64,000 bases of DNA from Jacaranda mimosifolia. Lineage: Eukaryota > Streptophyta > Magnoliopsida > Lamiales > Bignoniaceae. The notes below the pieces were generated by a model, which worked only from the letters and a program-made list of their open reading frames with translations, was not told the DNA's origin and did no database searches. The stretch is from assembly GCA_018894105.1 (NCBI GenBank), contig CM032133.1, positions 10,368,501 to 10,432,500 on the forward strand, in the 5' to 3' direction. The stretch's first letter is position 1; every line of letters starts with the position of its first letter. Shown here one piece after another: positions 52,021 through 64,000 of the stretch. The position numbers and the translations under genes are program-made.

Positions 52021-55000
52021 TGTGGCACGCCACTTGGGCTATGGCCCGCAAGGTGGAATGCCACTCAGTTTAGTCCTAGTAGCATGCAACAACATATCCA
52101 ATAGGCCCATAAAAATTTTCATATAATACCAATAACATCAATAATCGTCAATACGTAGCATACTTCATACTTAATGCGGAATTAATATTAGAGTGCTATA
52201 TATCATACTAACAATCCAACAACATTCAGACCATAATATCATCACCAGCATCGCGATTCATACATATCATAAGTCTAATATTCATCATGGCCTATTACAA
52301 CATCTCTATAACAAAACATCCCAAGGTACAGTCATATGTACATTACATTTTAAACACTAAAACAGCAAACTCCAAATCAAATATGTCAGTCCTCATTGTT
52401 CCTTATCTCACACCTGTCTGAATAGAACAAATAATACATGAGGGTGATCCATAAAGACTCAGTGAGGATTAATGTAAAGCAATATACGATCTTTCGAGAA
52501 TCAGAGACTCAACAACAGTAATCACTGGCAGTTTAACATAAGAGAAACAAAGTTCTGCTAGAGTAAAACAATCAATGAAGTTAGAATACTAGTAAATGCT
52601 AGGTCGGGATGTTGTAACCGTTAGCTCAAAAGGCCCGGGATGATCTCAACCGATCCTGCTCGGGAGGTTTAGGGTCATCTCAATCGATCATAGTCGGGAG
52701 GAAATAAAGACGGCTCAGTTGGCCTAGGATATAAGCTCGATCCAGATTGGGAACTCACTCCAGCCTTATTGTTCCTTGAGCAGAATACAATTCAAGAATA
52801 ACAAACCCAATCACGTATGTAAGTCAATAAATAATCATATATATTGTGCATATCGGAATATACTTGTACCTCCATAACAATACAGTAACAATTTAGTTCA
52901 GTTTAGTTCAATAAACAATCAGTTCAGTAGCGCGAGCATAACATCTCGGCAATAACAGTAACTCAAGCATAGCAGCTTCGCAATAATAGGAGCTCAAGCA
53001 TAACAGCTTGGCAACAACAGTAGCTCAAGCATAACAGTTTGGCAAGGCACTCGGTCCATCGATTCTCCTATACAAGTCTTTCAGTACAATCAATGAATCA
53101 ATACGTTCAATTAGTCAGTAGCCAACATGACAGAAACAATAACAGTACATTCTACCAATCGATAGTCAATAAGTCAAAAATAATAACAGTACATGACAAC
53201 TTTAATCAGGACGACAACACACAAGACAATAAAAGTTCATGGCCAGAGCAGGACAATCAGTTTGTCATCAGAACGATTTTAGGAAACAAACCCTCACTGA
53301 GGTGTTCAATCGGTAAGAATACCATTCAATCAATTCATAGAATTCGATCAACAAAAGACAGTCAAATCTAATAATGATAGTCAATTACCCTCACATAGGT
53401 ACACAAGGCAATGATCAAGATAATAGAACCTCACAAGGTTCAGAAACGAGCAATAAACAGTAACGATAGCTAAGAAAATAAAACCTCACAGGGTTTAAAA
53501 GTAATAGTAAATGATATCAATAGTCAAGACAGTAGAATCTCACAGGGTTCGGCAGTTAACCATTAACAATAACGATAGCAAAGATAGGTATCAGAACAAT
53601 GGAACTTCATAGGGTTCAATCATGATGCAATTGCTTTACCAAAACAATTACCAGATCGGTGGATCTTCACCTGAATAACCTTAATGAAAATTTAAATCAA
53701 GGCCTATTGCTCTGTAAGATCCAACTCCTCAGCACCTAACCAAAAGGTAGGTTTATAGTTAAAACCTCATTTAATCCTATAATTACAGTCATACTGCTAG
53801 GAATCTACATCAACAGTTACTTGGTGACTACGATGATTTAGGATTTATTTTAATTTATCTTAACATGAAATAAACTATGCTCGCCGTTATTACGAAAATA
53901 TATCCAAAACTTTTTATTAAATCGGTAAGGATAATATAGTCAAATTCCTAAATTACATCGAAATCCCTTATTAATAGTGTTTATAATAACTTAATTATCA
54001 TTAAAGATCCAAGTTTATCGATAGGTCCTGATTACGAAAAATTAAAGTTTTATCACCTATTTAGCTATTTAACCTATGGTCCACATGAAATAATATCATT
54101 TTGGGTTCTTAAGCTCAAGCAACATTCATGCATGCTTTATTTCTCATGCATGGTTGTATTTTCTGATCAATTTACATATTTTCTATGATTATACAAGGTA
54201 TTATGAAGATTGGAATGCATATACATATACATGCAAATGCATATAGTTTTCTTCCGATAGATTACCTAAATCTCACTATCGAGGCAGAATTTCGACAATC
54301 AAACTTCGTGCATGCGTTCGTTGCAACGAGGTGAGAAAACTACCTCTGCGCCGCCATTGCCGCCGGAAAACTATACCACCATCACTAGGAGCTGCATCTC
54401 GATGAGATAAAGCAAACCACCTAAACAATATCTTCTAAAGCCTTCGAATTGAAGCTCAATGTTAGCCTAAAAGCTACTCCGCCACCTCACGCTGCCGCAT
54501 TGGTTTGGGCTCGATTCTGCCACCGTCGCTGGTCCATGTTGAAATCTGAAGGCACGGTCGTGTTCCTAGAGCTGAGGTCTGCAAAGCCTACTCCTTGGTC
54601 GCGTCACAATGCCGCCGGAACGCTTCTCCCATTGAGCTCCATCATTGCATATTTTCGGTCAGGCTTTTCATGGTAGTTCGCCAGTCATCTCCACCTGCAT
54701 GTGGTGTCTCCATGTTCCTGAAGTTGAGAGAAAGACGTTGGTCGGTACTGTTTTGGGTTTTGAGGTGTGGCCGAAGGTGATCGCTTGAGTAGGGGAGAAG
54801 AGGGTGTTTTGGTAGGAAGAAGGAAATGTGAGGGTGAAATTGAAAATATGATTATTTATATATTTGACCTTTTCTAAATTACATATTAACTCCAGAATTT
54901 ATGGTCAGATTTTAATTGGGTCAAAAAGTTATAATTTAGTTCAGTTGACCCCTAATTTTGTTGGTCTTTCACAGTAGCCCCAAAATTTCCAAAGAATGGC

Positions 55001-55117
55001 CTAATTAAGTCTTATCTAATCGTACATTAATCCACAAAACTTTTGAAAATTAAATTAAATTAATAAATTTTATACAAAATGCAAAATATCGAAATAAGGC
55101 ATTTCTAGGGTGTTACA
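52021..55117 (-). repeat. 3' LTR of the chromovirus, 3,097 bp
   Basis: On the minus strand it starts TGTAACACCCTAGAAATG and ends GTGGCGTGCCACA. It contains a 31-bp minisatellite (52935-53045, four copies, the last partial) and a looser repeat around gatagc-aaga-aatagaacctcacagggtt (about 53410-53620). AAATATATAAATA on the minus strand near 54850 is a possible TATA box. Confidence 0.9.
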
Positions 55118-55135
55118 AATCCCCCATCTTACAAG
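55118..55135 (-). other. Polypurine tract
   Basis: The minus strand reads AAGATGGGGGATT directly before the LTR start TGTAACACCC. This is the primer for plus-strand DNA synthesis in LTR elements and fixes the LTR edge. Confidence 0.8.
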
Positions 55136-58100
55136 AATTTGGTCCCCAGATTCTCACTTGGATATTGGAAAAGTTCTAGATACTGTTGGCGCATGAGGTC
55201 TTCCAGTTCCCATGTTGCTTCTTCAACGTTGTGGTTGCGCCAAAGAACTTTCACTTATGGGATCCTTCGGTTTCTAAGTTCTCAGAATTTTTGATCTAGA
55301 ATACTAAATGGTTGTTCCTCATACGTCAGATCACTTTGCAATGGTACACAGGTTTGAGGGATTATATGAGAAGGGTCAGGATAATATTTTTGTAGCTCTA
55401 ACATGTGAAAGACGTCATTAATGCCTGTCACATCTTAAGGTAACACCAAGCGATACGCCACTGGCCCAATCCTTTCACTTATCTCATAGGGACCAACATA
55501 TCTTGGGCTCAGCTTTCCGCCTTTGCCAATCCTTTGGATACCCTTCCTTGGAGATACTTTGAGAAACACCTGATCACCTATCTCAAATTCCAAATCTCTT
55601 CTTCTTTTATCCGCGAAACTCTTCTATCGATCTTGTGTAGCTTTCATCCTCTGCTTAATGATCTGAGTCTTTTCAATAGTCCCTTGAACTAATTATGGTT
55701 TGATAGTTTTTGGATACTTATGGTTGTTACCTTTCTTTTCCTCAAGATCCCAATGCAATGGGGATCGACATTTTCTGCCATATAGTACTTCGTATGGAGC
55801 CAATTGGATAGTGGATTGGTAGCTGTTATTATATGCAAATTCAATCAATGGTAGATGCCGAATCCAATTCCCACTAAAATTTAGGATGTAAGCCAGCAAC
55901 ATATCCTCTAGTATCTGGATGACCCTCTCAGACTGTCCATCCATTTGAAGATGAGTAGTAGAATTGAAATGTAACCTTGTCCCCAAATGCTCTTGCAAGG
56001 ATTTCCAAAGTCTTGAAGTAAACTTTGGATCTCAATCGGATATGATGTTGACTGAAACTCCATACAGTCTGACAATTTCTTTCATATATAGCTCTGCTAA
56101 CTTTTCAATCTTATACTGCGTCCCAACTGGCAGGAATTGAGCATATTTGGTTAGTCTATCTACTATGATCCAAATAATATCATATCCTCCTCAAGCTATT
56201 GGTAAGCCTGATATAAAATACATGGTAATTTGCTCTCATTTCTAATCAGGGATTGGGAGTGGTTGGAGCAACCCTACCGATTGTTGATGCTCTGCCTTCA
56301 CCAGCTGGCATGTTAGGCATTTTTGTATATAGTCTGTGCCATCCCTCTTCATTCCATTCCACCAGAACTGCTTTTTCAAGTCTTGGTACATCTTCGTGCC
56401 CCTCGGATGTACCATGAACCTTGACTTGTGTGCCTCATTTAACATTCTTTCTTTCATTTCTTCAAGCATGCAGATTCTCTTACGGAATAGAAGAGTACCT
56501 TGGTCATCAATACTGAACTTAGATTCCTTAGACTTCTTGACCATATTCTTTTTGCTTTAATGTCCAACTATCATTGGCTTGAGTTCGCCGAATTTCTGCA
56601 TTCAATTTGGGTTGGACATTTACTCCAGCAAGCCAAACTTTCTGCTTCAATCTCATTACAACATCTATCTTCAGAATTTTTGTCAATGCCATTCCTGACA
56701 TGTGAGCCATTTCAGTTGTACAGCTTAGTGCATCTGCTACCACATTTGTCTTTCCTGTGTGGTAAAAGATTGAGAAATCATAATCTTCAAGAAATTCCAC
56801 CCATTAGCATTTTAGATCCTTATGTGATCTCAAATATTTGAGACTCTTGTGGTCTATGTATACCTCAAATGTGGCTCCATAGAGATAATGTCTCCATTTT
56901 GACAGTGCAAAAATTACTATAGCTAACTCTAAGTCATGAGTGGGATAATTCCCCTCACGTGACTTAAGTTTTTGGGATGTATAGGCAATGACTCATCCCT
57001 TTTGCATCAACACATATCCAAGTCCTTCCTTAGAAGCATCTATATATACTACGAAACCCTCTAATCCTTCTGGAAGAGCCAGAACTGGAGCCATCATCAA
57101 TCTGCTCTTTAGTTATTAGAAACTTTTCTCACAATCATCATCCCAATTAAATAGCTGGTTTTTCTGAGTTAACTTAATCATTGGGCCAGCTAGTTTAGAA
57201 AAATCCTACACAAACCTTTGATAATAGCCAGCCAAACCCAGAAAGCTACGAACCTCCTTCATGTTTTCAAGTCTCTTCCAATTGACTATTACATCTACCT
57301 TAGAGGGATCAACCTCTACGCCATCCTGAGATATGATATGTCCAAGAAAGGTCACTCGTTCCATCCAGAACTCATGCTTACTGAACTTAGCATATAACTG
57401 ATGCTCTTTCAGAATTCTAAGTACTAAGCGTAAGTGCTCGACATGCTCTTCTCGAGATTTCGAGTGTACCAGGATGTCGTCTATGAAGATAACCATGAAC
57501 TTATCCAGATATGGTCGAAATACTCAATGCATTAGATCCATAAATGTAGCCAGAGCATTTTTCATACCAAACGGCATTACTACAAACTCAAAGTGACCAT
57601 ATCGGGAATTGAAGGCAGTCTTTGGGATATCTTCTTCTCTAATCTTCAACTGGTAATATCCCTGCCTCAAATCTAACTTTGAAAAGACTGCAGATACTTG
57701 TAATAGATCAATCAGTTCTTCCACATGTGGTATGGGGTATTTATTCTTGATAGTGACTTTTTTCAACTTTATGTAATCAATGCACATTTCAATTACCCAT
57801 CATTCTTCTTAACAAATAATAATGGGGCTCCTCATGGAGAAGTGCTAGGCCTTATAAACTTCTTTTCTAGCAGTTCCTGGAGTAGCTCCTATAGTTCTTT
57901 CAACTCTATTAGCGCCATTCTGTAGGGAGTTTTGGATACCGATGTGGTTCCTGGGAGAGTATGAATGATGAATTCTATCTCTTTGTTCGGAGGCACTAAG
58001 TTCAACTCTTCTCGAAATACTTCAGGGTACCCAACCACTACTTCTACCCTTTTAATTTTGGTTGTATCTCAGGGTTTATTGATAAGATATGCCAAAAATC

Positions 58101-58510
58101 CTCGTACGCCTTCCTTCAAAAATTTTCTAGCCTTTAGCACGGATATAAGTGATAGCAAGAAAGCATCATCCGCAAATTGGCGGTTTGATATTGGTATCTT
58201 ATCTCCAAGTATAATGCACTTGGTGCAACAATTCACATGTGCTTGATGTTTATACGGCCAATCCATCCCAAGAATCAAAGCATATCCTTGAATGGGCATC
58301 TCTATCAGATCGGTAGGATTTATCTCGTCCCCTATCGTGATCGAGCATTCTCAATATATAGTATCTGTGGTTAACCTTATCCCTAATAGCATCAGAACTT
58401 CTATCTAATATGCTATAGTTTCGATTTGCTTATTCAACTTTTGGGAGAAAGGGGTAGATATAAAAGAGTAAGATGCACAGAGGTCATACAAGGCATTGCC
58501 AAAAATTCCA
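55136..58510 (-). pseudogene. Chromovirus pol (protease, RT, RNase H, integrase, chromodomain), broken
   Basis: Protease residue context at about 58462-58500 reads LYDLCASYSF, where the aspartic protease box D-S/T-G is damaged (Asp kept, next two residues changed). RT core pieces are 57524-57787 ([25 protein letters not shown]) and 57206-57496, with an intact Phe-Ile-Asp-Asp box at 57476-57487. RNase H lies at about 56528-57080. Integrase (55693-56544) keeps its zinc His/His/Cys/Cys set (AHKSRFMVHP, CLTC). A chromodomain with EEATWELEDLMR is encoded at about 55170-55220. The frame is interrupted by stops or shifts near 55998, 56242, 56800 and 57500-57520, among others. The enzyme functions are known from the family; this copy is inactive as it stands. 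Confidence 0.85.
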
Positions 58511-59702
58511 AAGATAGAAATCATACCTTTGACCACCTCATTTGGGTCAGGTGCATCCTCTGCTGTTAGGGCACAGGCGCGAGCCTACACCTTTTGCTTC
58601 CCTTTTCCACCTGCTACTTGCTTCCATTTCCCACCTGAAGGTGTTGGCCCTTTCCTCTTGGGACAGTCTCGCAGAAAGTGTTGATCACTGTCGTAGCCTA
58701 TGCATCTACCTTATTTCACCCAACATTCAGTTTCCTCATGTCCTAACTTTCCACGGAATCCATATTGTTTCTGCGCTATTCCTAGAACCATATTTATTGC
58801 CCCGCCAGATTACAATGCTCGAGGTGTAGTGCCTCCAATTTGTAGTCTGGGTTGCTTTTTTCCTGCACTACCTTGCCCTTTGGGATATGACCTCCATTTT
58901 CAGTTTTGATCTTCGATTTTGAGGATTTCCTGCAATTTTGACTCCAACTGTAGTGCCCTACTTACTGCCACGTTTAAGTTTGGTAGATCGTAAGTGGCCA
59001 GTCCTTGTCTGACGTCCGGTCACAATCCATATAAAAATTGTCAGTTCTGTCTGCCTTCATCTTCCATCATAAAATGAACATACTGGATTAGCCAACAGAA
59101 TACAACCTCATATTGGCTGACTGAGTGGTTCCCTTGAATTAGGCTCATAAACACTCTTTCCCTTGCTTGCTTGACCACCAGAGGGACATACTTATCCATA
59201 AATTCTCGGGTGAAATTTACCTAGGTTCTGAGAGTTCCTACAGCGGTCCACTTTCGATCAATCATTTTCCACCAATTATAGCAGATCCCTGTAATAGAAA
59301 AGTAGTGTATGGGATCTTCTGCTCCCAAATATCTTCTCTAGGCTTTCAATCCAAATCTCAGCCTTTCTGCCATCAGGTTCTTCGAAAAACTTTGGGGGTT
59401 AGAGATGTAGGAATCGTTCTAGTGCTCGACTATTAGCAATTTCATTATCTACCATTGCTCAACCTCCCCTAGCCAGGCCATGTTTCGGACCCTTCTGGGT
59501 CTCCATGCTCAGCAGGTTGATTCATGGCTAGCGGGTCCAACGGGTTGGACTGTGGACCCTCTTCATCAAGCCATGGCTGCTGATAGGCAAGCATTCTCTG
59601 TCTAAAGTTTTGGGGTGCATTGGCCATCTTGCCAACTGGTCTTCCCCTACGGCATACTTTCACCGGAGTGGGAACGTCAACACTCTCATGTGATGCCATC
59701 AC
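58511..59702 (-). pseudogene. Chromovirus gag, broken
   Basis: Opens with MMASHESVDVPTP at 59702 and hits a stop at 59469 after 77 codons. Gag-like sequence then continues with further stops through FMSLIQGNHSVSQYE (about 59120-59170) to a zinc knuckle at 58663-58704. That knuckle reads C-I-G-Y-x4-H-x4-C, so its second Cys has become Tyr by a single transition. Downstream come ARACALTAEDAPD and the protease. Gag packages the element RNA; stops and the lost zinc ligand make this copy non-functional. Confidence 0.78.
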
Positions 59703-60119
59703 AGCTAGATTTCCTTAATATCTTAAACCTGTGATTACTGCATTGCAAGGGACATTTCTATCATTAACAACTCCTTCGATTTCAATCGACAGAAAGAAAT
59801 ACGGGTAATAAATAAATTTATCAGACTATATAGATCATATAGTACTCAAATAAGTTTAATAACCGATGTAAAATTCCATTGATTTATATATATATGCATA
59901 TATATCTGAGTTAGCGTGAGCAGATTACATCTGTGTATTTGCAATTCAAAATTTCAAAATTGTTATGCTAACAGTATGCCTGGTCAAAATTTTTTTGACA
60001 AAGGTGATATAAGGGCGTTACCTATATCTAAGCAACCTAGACAATAGAGCCTAACCTACTGGTTAAAAGCTACACTATTATTTATATATAGTTACATCGT
60101 ATATACACCAGCATGTCAC

Positions 60120-60928
60120 CTAATCTAAATCCTCTACCTCTGTGATGACCGACTCCGCATCCTCGTCATCCTCACCTACCTTTACAATCATGTCATCATC
60201 ATCAGACAACTCCTCCATCAAAAGCTTTGGTATAACCAAGTCATCATCAGGTATCTCATCTACCTGAAACTCCTGCACTGCTACGTCATCATCATGTGGC
60301 TCATCCACTTGAAAATCCTGCACCGAATCCATCTTAGGATCCTCCTTATCTGGGTCCTCACCTACAACATCCTCATGCTCCTCTGTTGATAGCTCCCCTG
60401 GCTCCTCGATGCGAATGCCATGTTCGTATCCTAGTCTACAAAATGGATGAACTCTAGAAGGTCCAGCGTCGATATCAATCCTTATATCAACACCGATAAC
60501 CTAATCTACGGCCTCACTATAATGGTTCATCATTCTCCTAATCTTCTCCATAATATGGTGGGGAATGTCCACAAACCTCCTACACTCAGATTTTATCAAC
60601 AAAATATTTCTTCCATCTGAGCACGTATTTCTCTAAATCCTTCAACCTAATGTGCAGCAATTCCTACTCGGATTTTCTCTCTTTCCACACTTTCCGTCAG
60701 TCTATCAAGCATAAAAACCCCTGCCCTAATTGCTAACATTAGATGACTTGATTCCATTCTACTATCCTGTATGGTCCTACATGTACCGTGAAGTTTTTCC
60801 TCAAGTGTTCAACATATCCCTTTCTATTTGGTTGTTTCGGCTTCCAAAAGCCTAATTCTTTCTTTCAAGGAGTTCACGTTTTCCTCATCAACTGCATGTT
60901 CTTTCCCTTCCCTATGACCATTAGCCAT
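60120..60928 (-). pseudogene. Extra ORF between primer site and gag: coiled coil plus acidic tail
   Basis: The minus strand opens at 60928 with MANGHREGKEHAVDEEN and runs through a Leu/Glu/Lys/Arg-rich stretch of coiled-coil style (NSLKERIRLLEAE, LEEKLHGTCRTIQDSRME, MLDRLTESVEREK), broken by a TAG and a TGA. After frame changes it ends in a highly acidic tail (60120-60332: DEPHDDD, DEIPDDD, EELSDDDDM) that stops naturally. It sits in sense with the element, about 150 bp after the primer site and 400 bp before gag. Ogre-type Ty3 elements are known to carry an ORF before gag; for a Tekay-like element this is less usual. No function can be assigned. Confidence 0.55.
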
Positions 60929-61081
60929 CCTGCAACACATAATTTTCTTTATCAATTTCAACAATTCAAACTCATCTTAAATCCCAAATTACTCAAAATT
61001 TCCTCAACACATATATGCAGAACTTCCAAAAGGCTCGTTCCCAAGATCTTGTCATAGTATAGCTCAGGTTTCCAAACCTAA

Positions 61082-61093
61082 GATCTGATACCA
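61082..61093 (-). other. Primer-binding site, tRNA-iMet type
   Basis: The minus strand reads TGGTATCAGATC, one base from the standard TGGTATCAGAGC, four bases inside the 5' LTR end. It confirms minus orientation and the LTR boundary at 61098. Confidence 0.8.
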
Positions 61094-61097
61094 ACCC

Positions 61098-64000
61098 TAT
61101 GGCACCCCACTCAAGATATGGCTCGCAAGACAAAATGCCACTCCGTTCAGTCCTAGTAGCATGCAACAACATATTCGACAAGTCCATAAAATTTTTCATA
61201 TAATACCAATAGCATCAACATTCATCCATACGTAGCATGCTTCATACTCAATGCGGAATTAATATCAAAGTGCTATATATCATATTAAAAACCCAACAAC
61301 ATTTAGACCATAATATTGTCACCAGTATCGCGATTCATACATATCATAAGTCTAATATTCATCATGCCCTATTACAACATCTCTATAACAAAGCTCCCAA
61401 GGTACATCCATATGTACATTACATTTTTAAACACTAAAATAGTAAACTCCAAATCAAATCTGTCAATCCTCATTATTCCTTATCTCACACCTATCTGAAT
61501 AAAACGAATAACACACGAGGGTGAGACATAAGGACTCAGTGAGGATTAATGTAAAGCAATGTACGATCTTTCGAGAATTAGAGACTCAACAACAGTAATT
61601 ACTGGCAGTTTAACTTAAGAGAAACAAAGTTCTGCTAGAGTATAACAATCAATAAAGTTAGAATACTAGTAAATGCTAGGTCGCGATGTTGTAACCGGTA
61701 GCTCAAAAAGCCCGGGATCATCTCGACCGATCATGCTCAAGAGGTTTAGGGTCATCTCAATCGATCATAGTCAGGAGGAAATAAAGATGGCTCAGTTGGC
61801 CTAGGATATCAGCCCGATCCATATTAGGAATTAACTCTAGCCTTATTGCTCCTTGAGCAGAATACAATTCAAGAATAACAAACCCAATCACGTATGCAAG
61901 TTAATAAATCATATACATTGTACATATTGAAATATCCTTGTACCTCCATAACAGTACAATACAGTAACAATTCAGTTTGATTTAGCTCAGTAAACATTCA
62001 GTTCAGTAGACGAGCATGACAGCTCGTCAATAACAGTAGCTCAAGCATAATAGCTTGGCAATAACAGGAGCTCAAGCGTAACAACTTGGGAATAACGGGA
62101 GCTCAAGCATAACAGTTTGGCAATAACAGTAGCTCAAGCATAACAGCTTGGTAAGGCACTCGGCCCGGTGATTCTCCTGCACAAGTCTTTCAGTACAATC
62201 AATCAATCAGTACGTCCAATCAATTGGTAACCAACATGGCGGAAATAATAACAGTATGTTCAATCAATCGATAGCTAACAAGGTGAAGACAATAACAATA
62301 CGTTCAATCATTTTATAGCTACCAAGGCGAAAATAATAACAATACATGATGACTTTAATCAGGACGACAACAAATAAGACAATAAAAGTTCATAGCCAAA
62401 ACATGACAGTTAGTTTGTCATCAGAACAATTTTAGGAAACAAACCCTGATCGGGGTGTTCAATCAGTAACAATACCGTTCTATCAGTTCATATAATTCGA
62501 TCAACGAAAGATAGTTATATATGATAATGATAGTCAATTACCCTCACAGGGGTACACAAGGCAATGATCAAGACAATAAAACCTCACAGGGTTAAGAAAC
62601 TAACAATAAACAGTAATGATAGCCAAGAAAATAGAACCTCACATGGTTCAAAAGCAACAGTAAACGATATCAATAGTCAAGATAATAGAACCTCATAGGG
62701 TTCGTCAGTTAACCATTAACGATAATGATAGCAAAGATAGGTATCAGAACAATGGAACTTCATAGGGTTCAATCATGATGCAATTGCTTTACCAAAACAA
62801 TTACCAAATCGGTGGATCTTCACCTGAATAACCTTAATGAAAATGTAAATCAAGGCCTACTGCTCTATAAGATCCAACTCCTCAGCACCTAACCAAAAGA
62901 TGGGTTTACAATTAAAACCTCATTTAATCCTATAATTACAATCATATCGCTAGGAATCTAACATCAACGGTTACTTGGTGAGTACGATGATTTAGGATTT
63001 ATTTTAATTTATCTCAACATGAAATAAACTATGCTCGCCGTTATTATGAAAATATATCAAAAACTTATTATTAAATCGGTAAGGATAATATAGTTGAATC
63101 TCTAAATTATATTGAAATCCCTTATTGGGTTTCACCATAGTGTTTATAATAACTCAATTATCATTAAAGATCTAAGTTTATCGATTAGGTCTTGATTACC
63201 AAAAATTAAGGTTTTATCACCTATTTAGCTATTTAACCTATGGTTCACATGAAATAATACTTCTTAAGCTCAAGCAACATTCATGCATGCTTTATTTTTT
63301 ATCAATTTACACATTTTCTTTGATTATACAAGGTATTATGAAGATTGGAATGCATATACATATACATGTAAATACATATAGTTTTCTTTTGATAGATTAC
63401 CCAAATCTCACTATCGAAGCAGAATTTTGATGATCAGACTTTGCGCATGCGTTCGTTGCAACGAGGTGAGAAAACTCCTCTGCACTGTCACCACCGCGCC
63501 GCGGTCCGTCGCCACCGAAAAACTATACCACCATCACCAGGAGTTGCGTCTCGGTGAGATAAAGCAAACCCCCCAAATAATTTCTTCAAAAGCCTTCGAA
63601 TCGAAGCTCAATTTCAGCCTGAAAGCTACTCCCCTGCCTCACTGGTTTGAGCTTGATTCTGCCGCCATCGCTGGTCCATTTTGAAATTGGAAGGCACGGT
63701 TGTGTTCCTAGAGCTTAAGTCTATAAAGCCCACTCCTTAGTCGCATCGAAATGCCACCAGAATGCTGCTCCCATTGAGCTCGATCGTCGCCCATTTTCGG
63801 TCAGGCTTTTCGCGATAGTCTGTTAGTCGTCTCCGCCTGCATGTGGTGTCTCCGTGTTCCTGAAGTTGGGAGAAAGACGTTGGTCGATTCTATTTTGGGT
63901 TTTGGGGATGTGGCTGGAGGTGATCGCTTGAGTAGGGGAGAAGAGGGTGTTTTGGTGGGAAGAAAGAAATGTGAGGGTGAAATTGAAAATATGATTATTT
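61098..64000 (-). repeat. 5' LTR of the chromovirus, cut by the window end
   Basis: It aligns from TATGGCACCCCAC (matching TGTGGCACGCCAC at 52021) along its whole visible length. The missing part should be about 190 bp. It carries five copies of the 31-bp minisatellite (62013-62155, the last partial), one more than the other LTR, plus an extra gggtttcaccatag near 63127 not seen in the 3' LTR. Confidence 0.9.

Larger units (their letters stand above)
52021..64000 (-). mobile_element. Tekay/Del-like chromovirus (Ty3/gypsy), runs off the window
   Basis: Minus orientation. Its 3' LTR is 52021-55117 and its 5' LTR starts at 61098 and is cut by the window end. Between them, read on the minus strand, come the primer site, an extra ORF, gag, protease, RT, RNase H, integrase, a chromodomain and a polypurine tract. 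LTRs above 3 kb and a C-terminal chromodomain fit the Tekay (Del) lineage. The LTRs agree at roughly nine positions in ten in the stretches I compared by eye, so the insertion is not recent, and gag-pol carries many stops. It broke the third unit of the tandem array at 52020. The target duplication cannot be tested because the other end is outside. Confidence 0.9.

Overview
The window is nuclear DNA from a flowering plant. The evidence is AT-rich intergenic sequence, intron-containing genes with plant-type splice sites, a plastid-targeted protein, a plant subtilase, and plant transposon families (CACTA, Tekay-like chromovirus, Ty1/copia, TRIM, Tourist-like MITE). Base composition and gene style suggest a eudicot. 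I cannot name the species.

Only three genes look intact, all on the minus strand in the first 24 kb. They are a single-exon VIT/CCC1-family membrane transporter (4549-5364), a three-exon plastid membrane protein of 189 residues (7291-8722), and an 11-exon secreted subtilisin-like protease of 763 residues (19620-23674). The exon phases of both spliced genes add up exactly. They are not an operon and show no obvious shared pathway.

Nearly everything else is transposon-derived and heavily nested. At 9.5-17.7 kb a decayed Ty3/gypsy element (target duplication ttggt) carries a 3.05-kb solo LTR inside its 5' LTR (target duplication tagag). At 28.2-38.5 kb is a complete CACTA element with 3-bp target duplication tca and two broken genes, TNP2-like and TNPA-like. 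A 2.24-kb solo LTR (target duplication cacat) interrupts the TNPA-like exon. At 40.6-43.3 kb an old copia integrase fragment is split by a Mutator-like MITE and a TRIM.

From 48.3 kb an approximately 890-bp sequence is tandemly repeated. Its second copy holds a 1.5-kb element with LTR-type ends in inverted orientation. Its third copy is broken by a Tekay-like chromovirus (52021 to beyond the window end, minus orientation, 3.1-kb LTRs). That element has an extra, degenerate coiled-coil/acidic ORF between primer-binding site and gag.

Insertion order can be read in several places: gypsy before its nested solo LTR; CACTA before its nested LTR; copia before MITE and TRIM; tandem array before the inverted-LTR element and the chromovirus. 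Family names come from motif recognition by eye without any database search. Exon boundaries come from splice sites and reading frame, not from transcripts.
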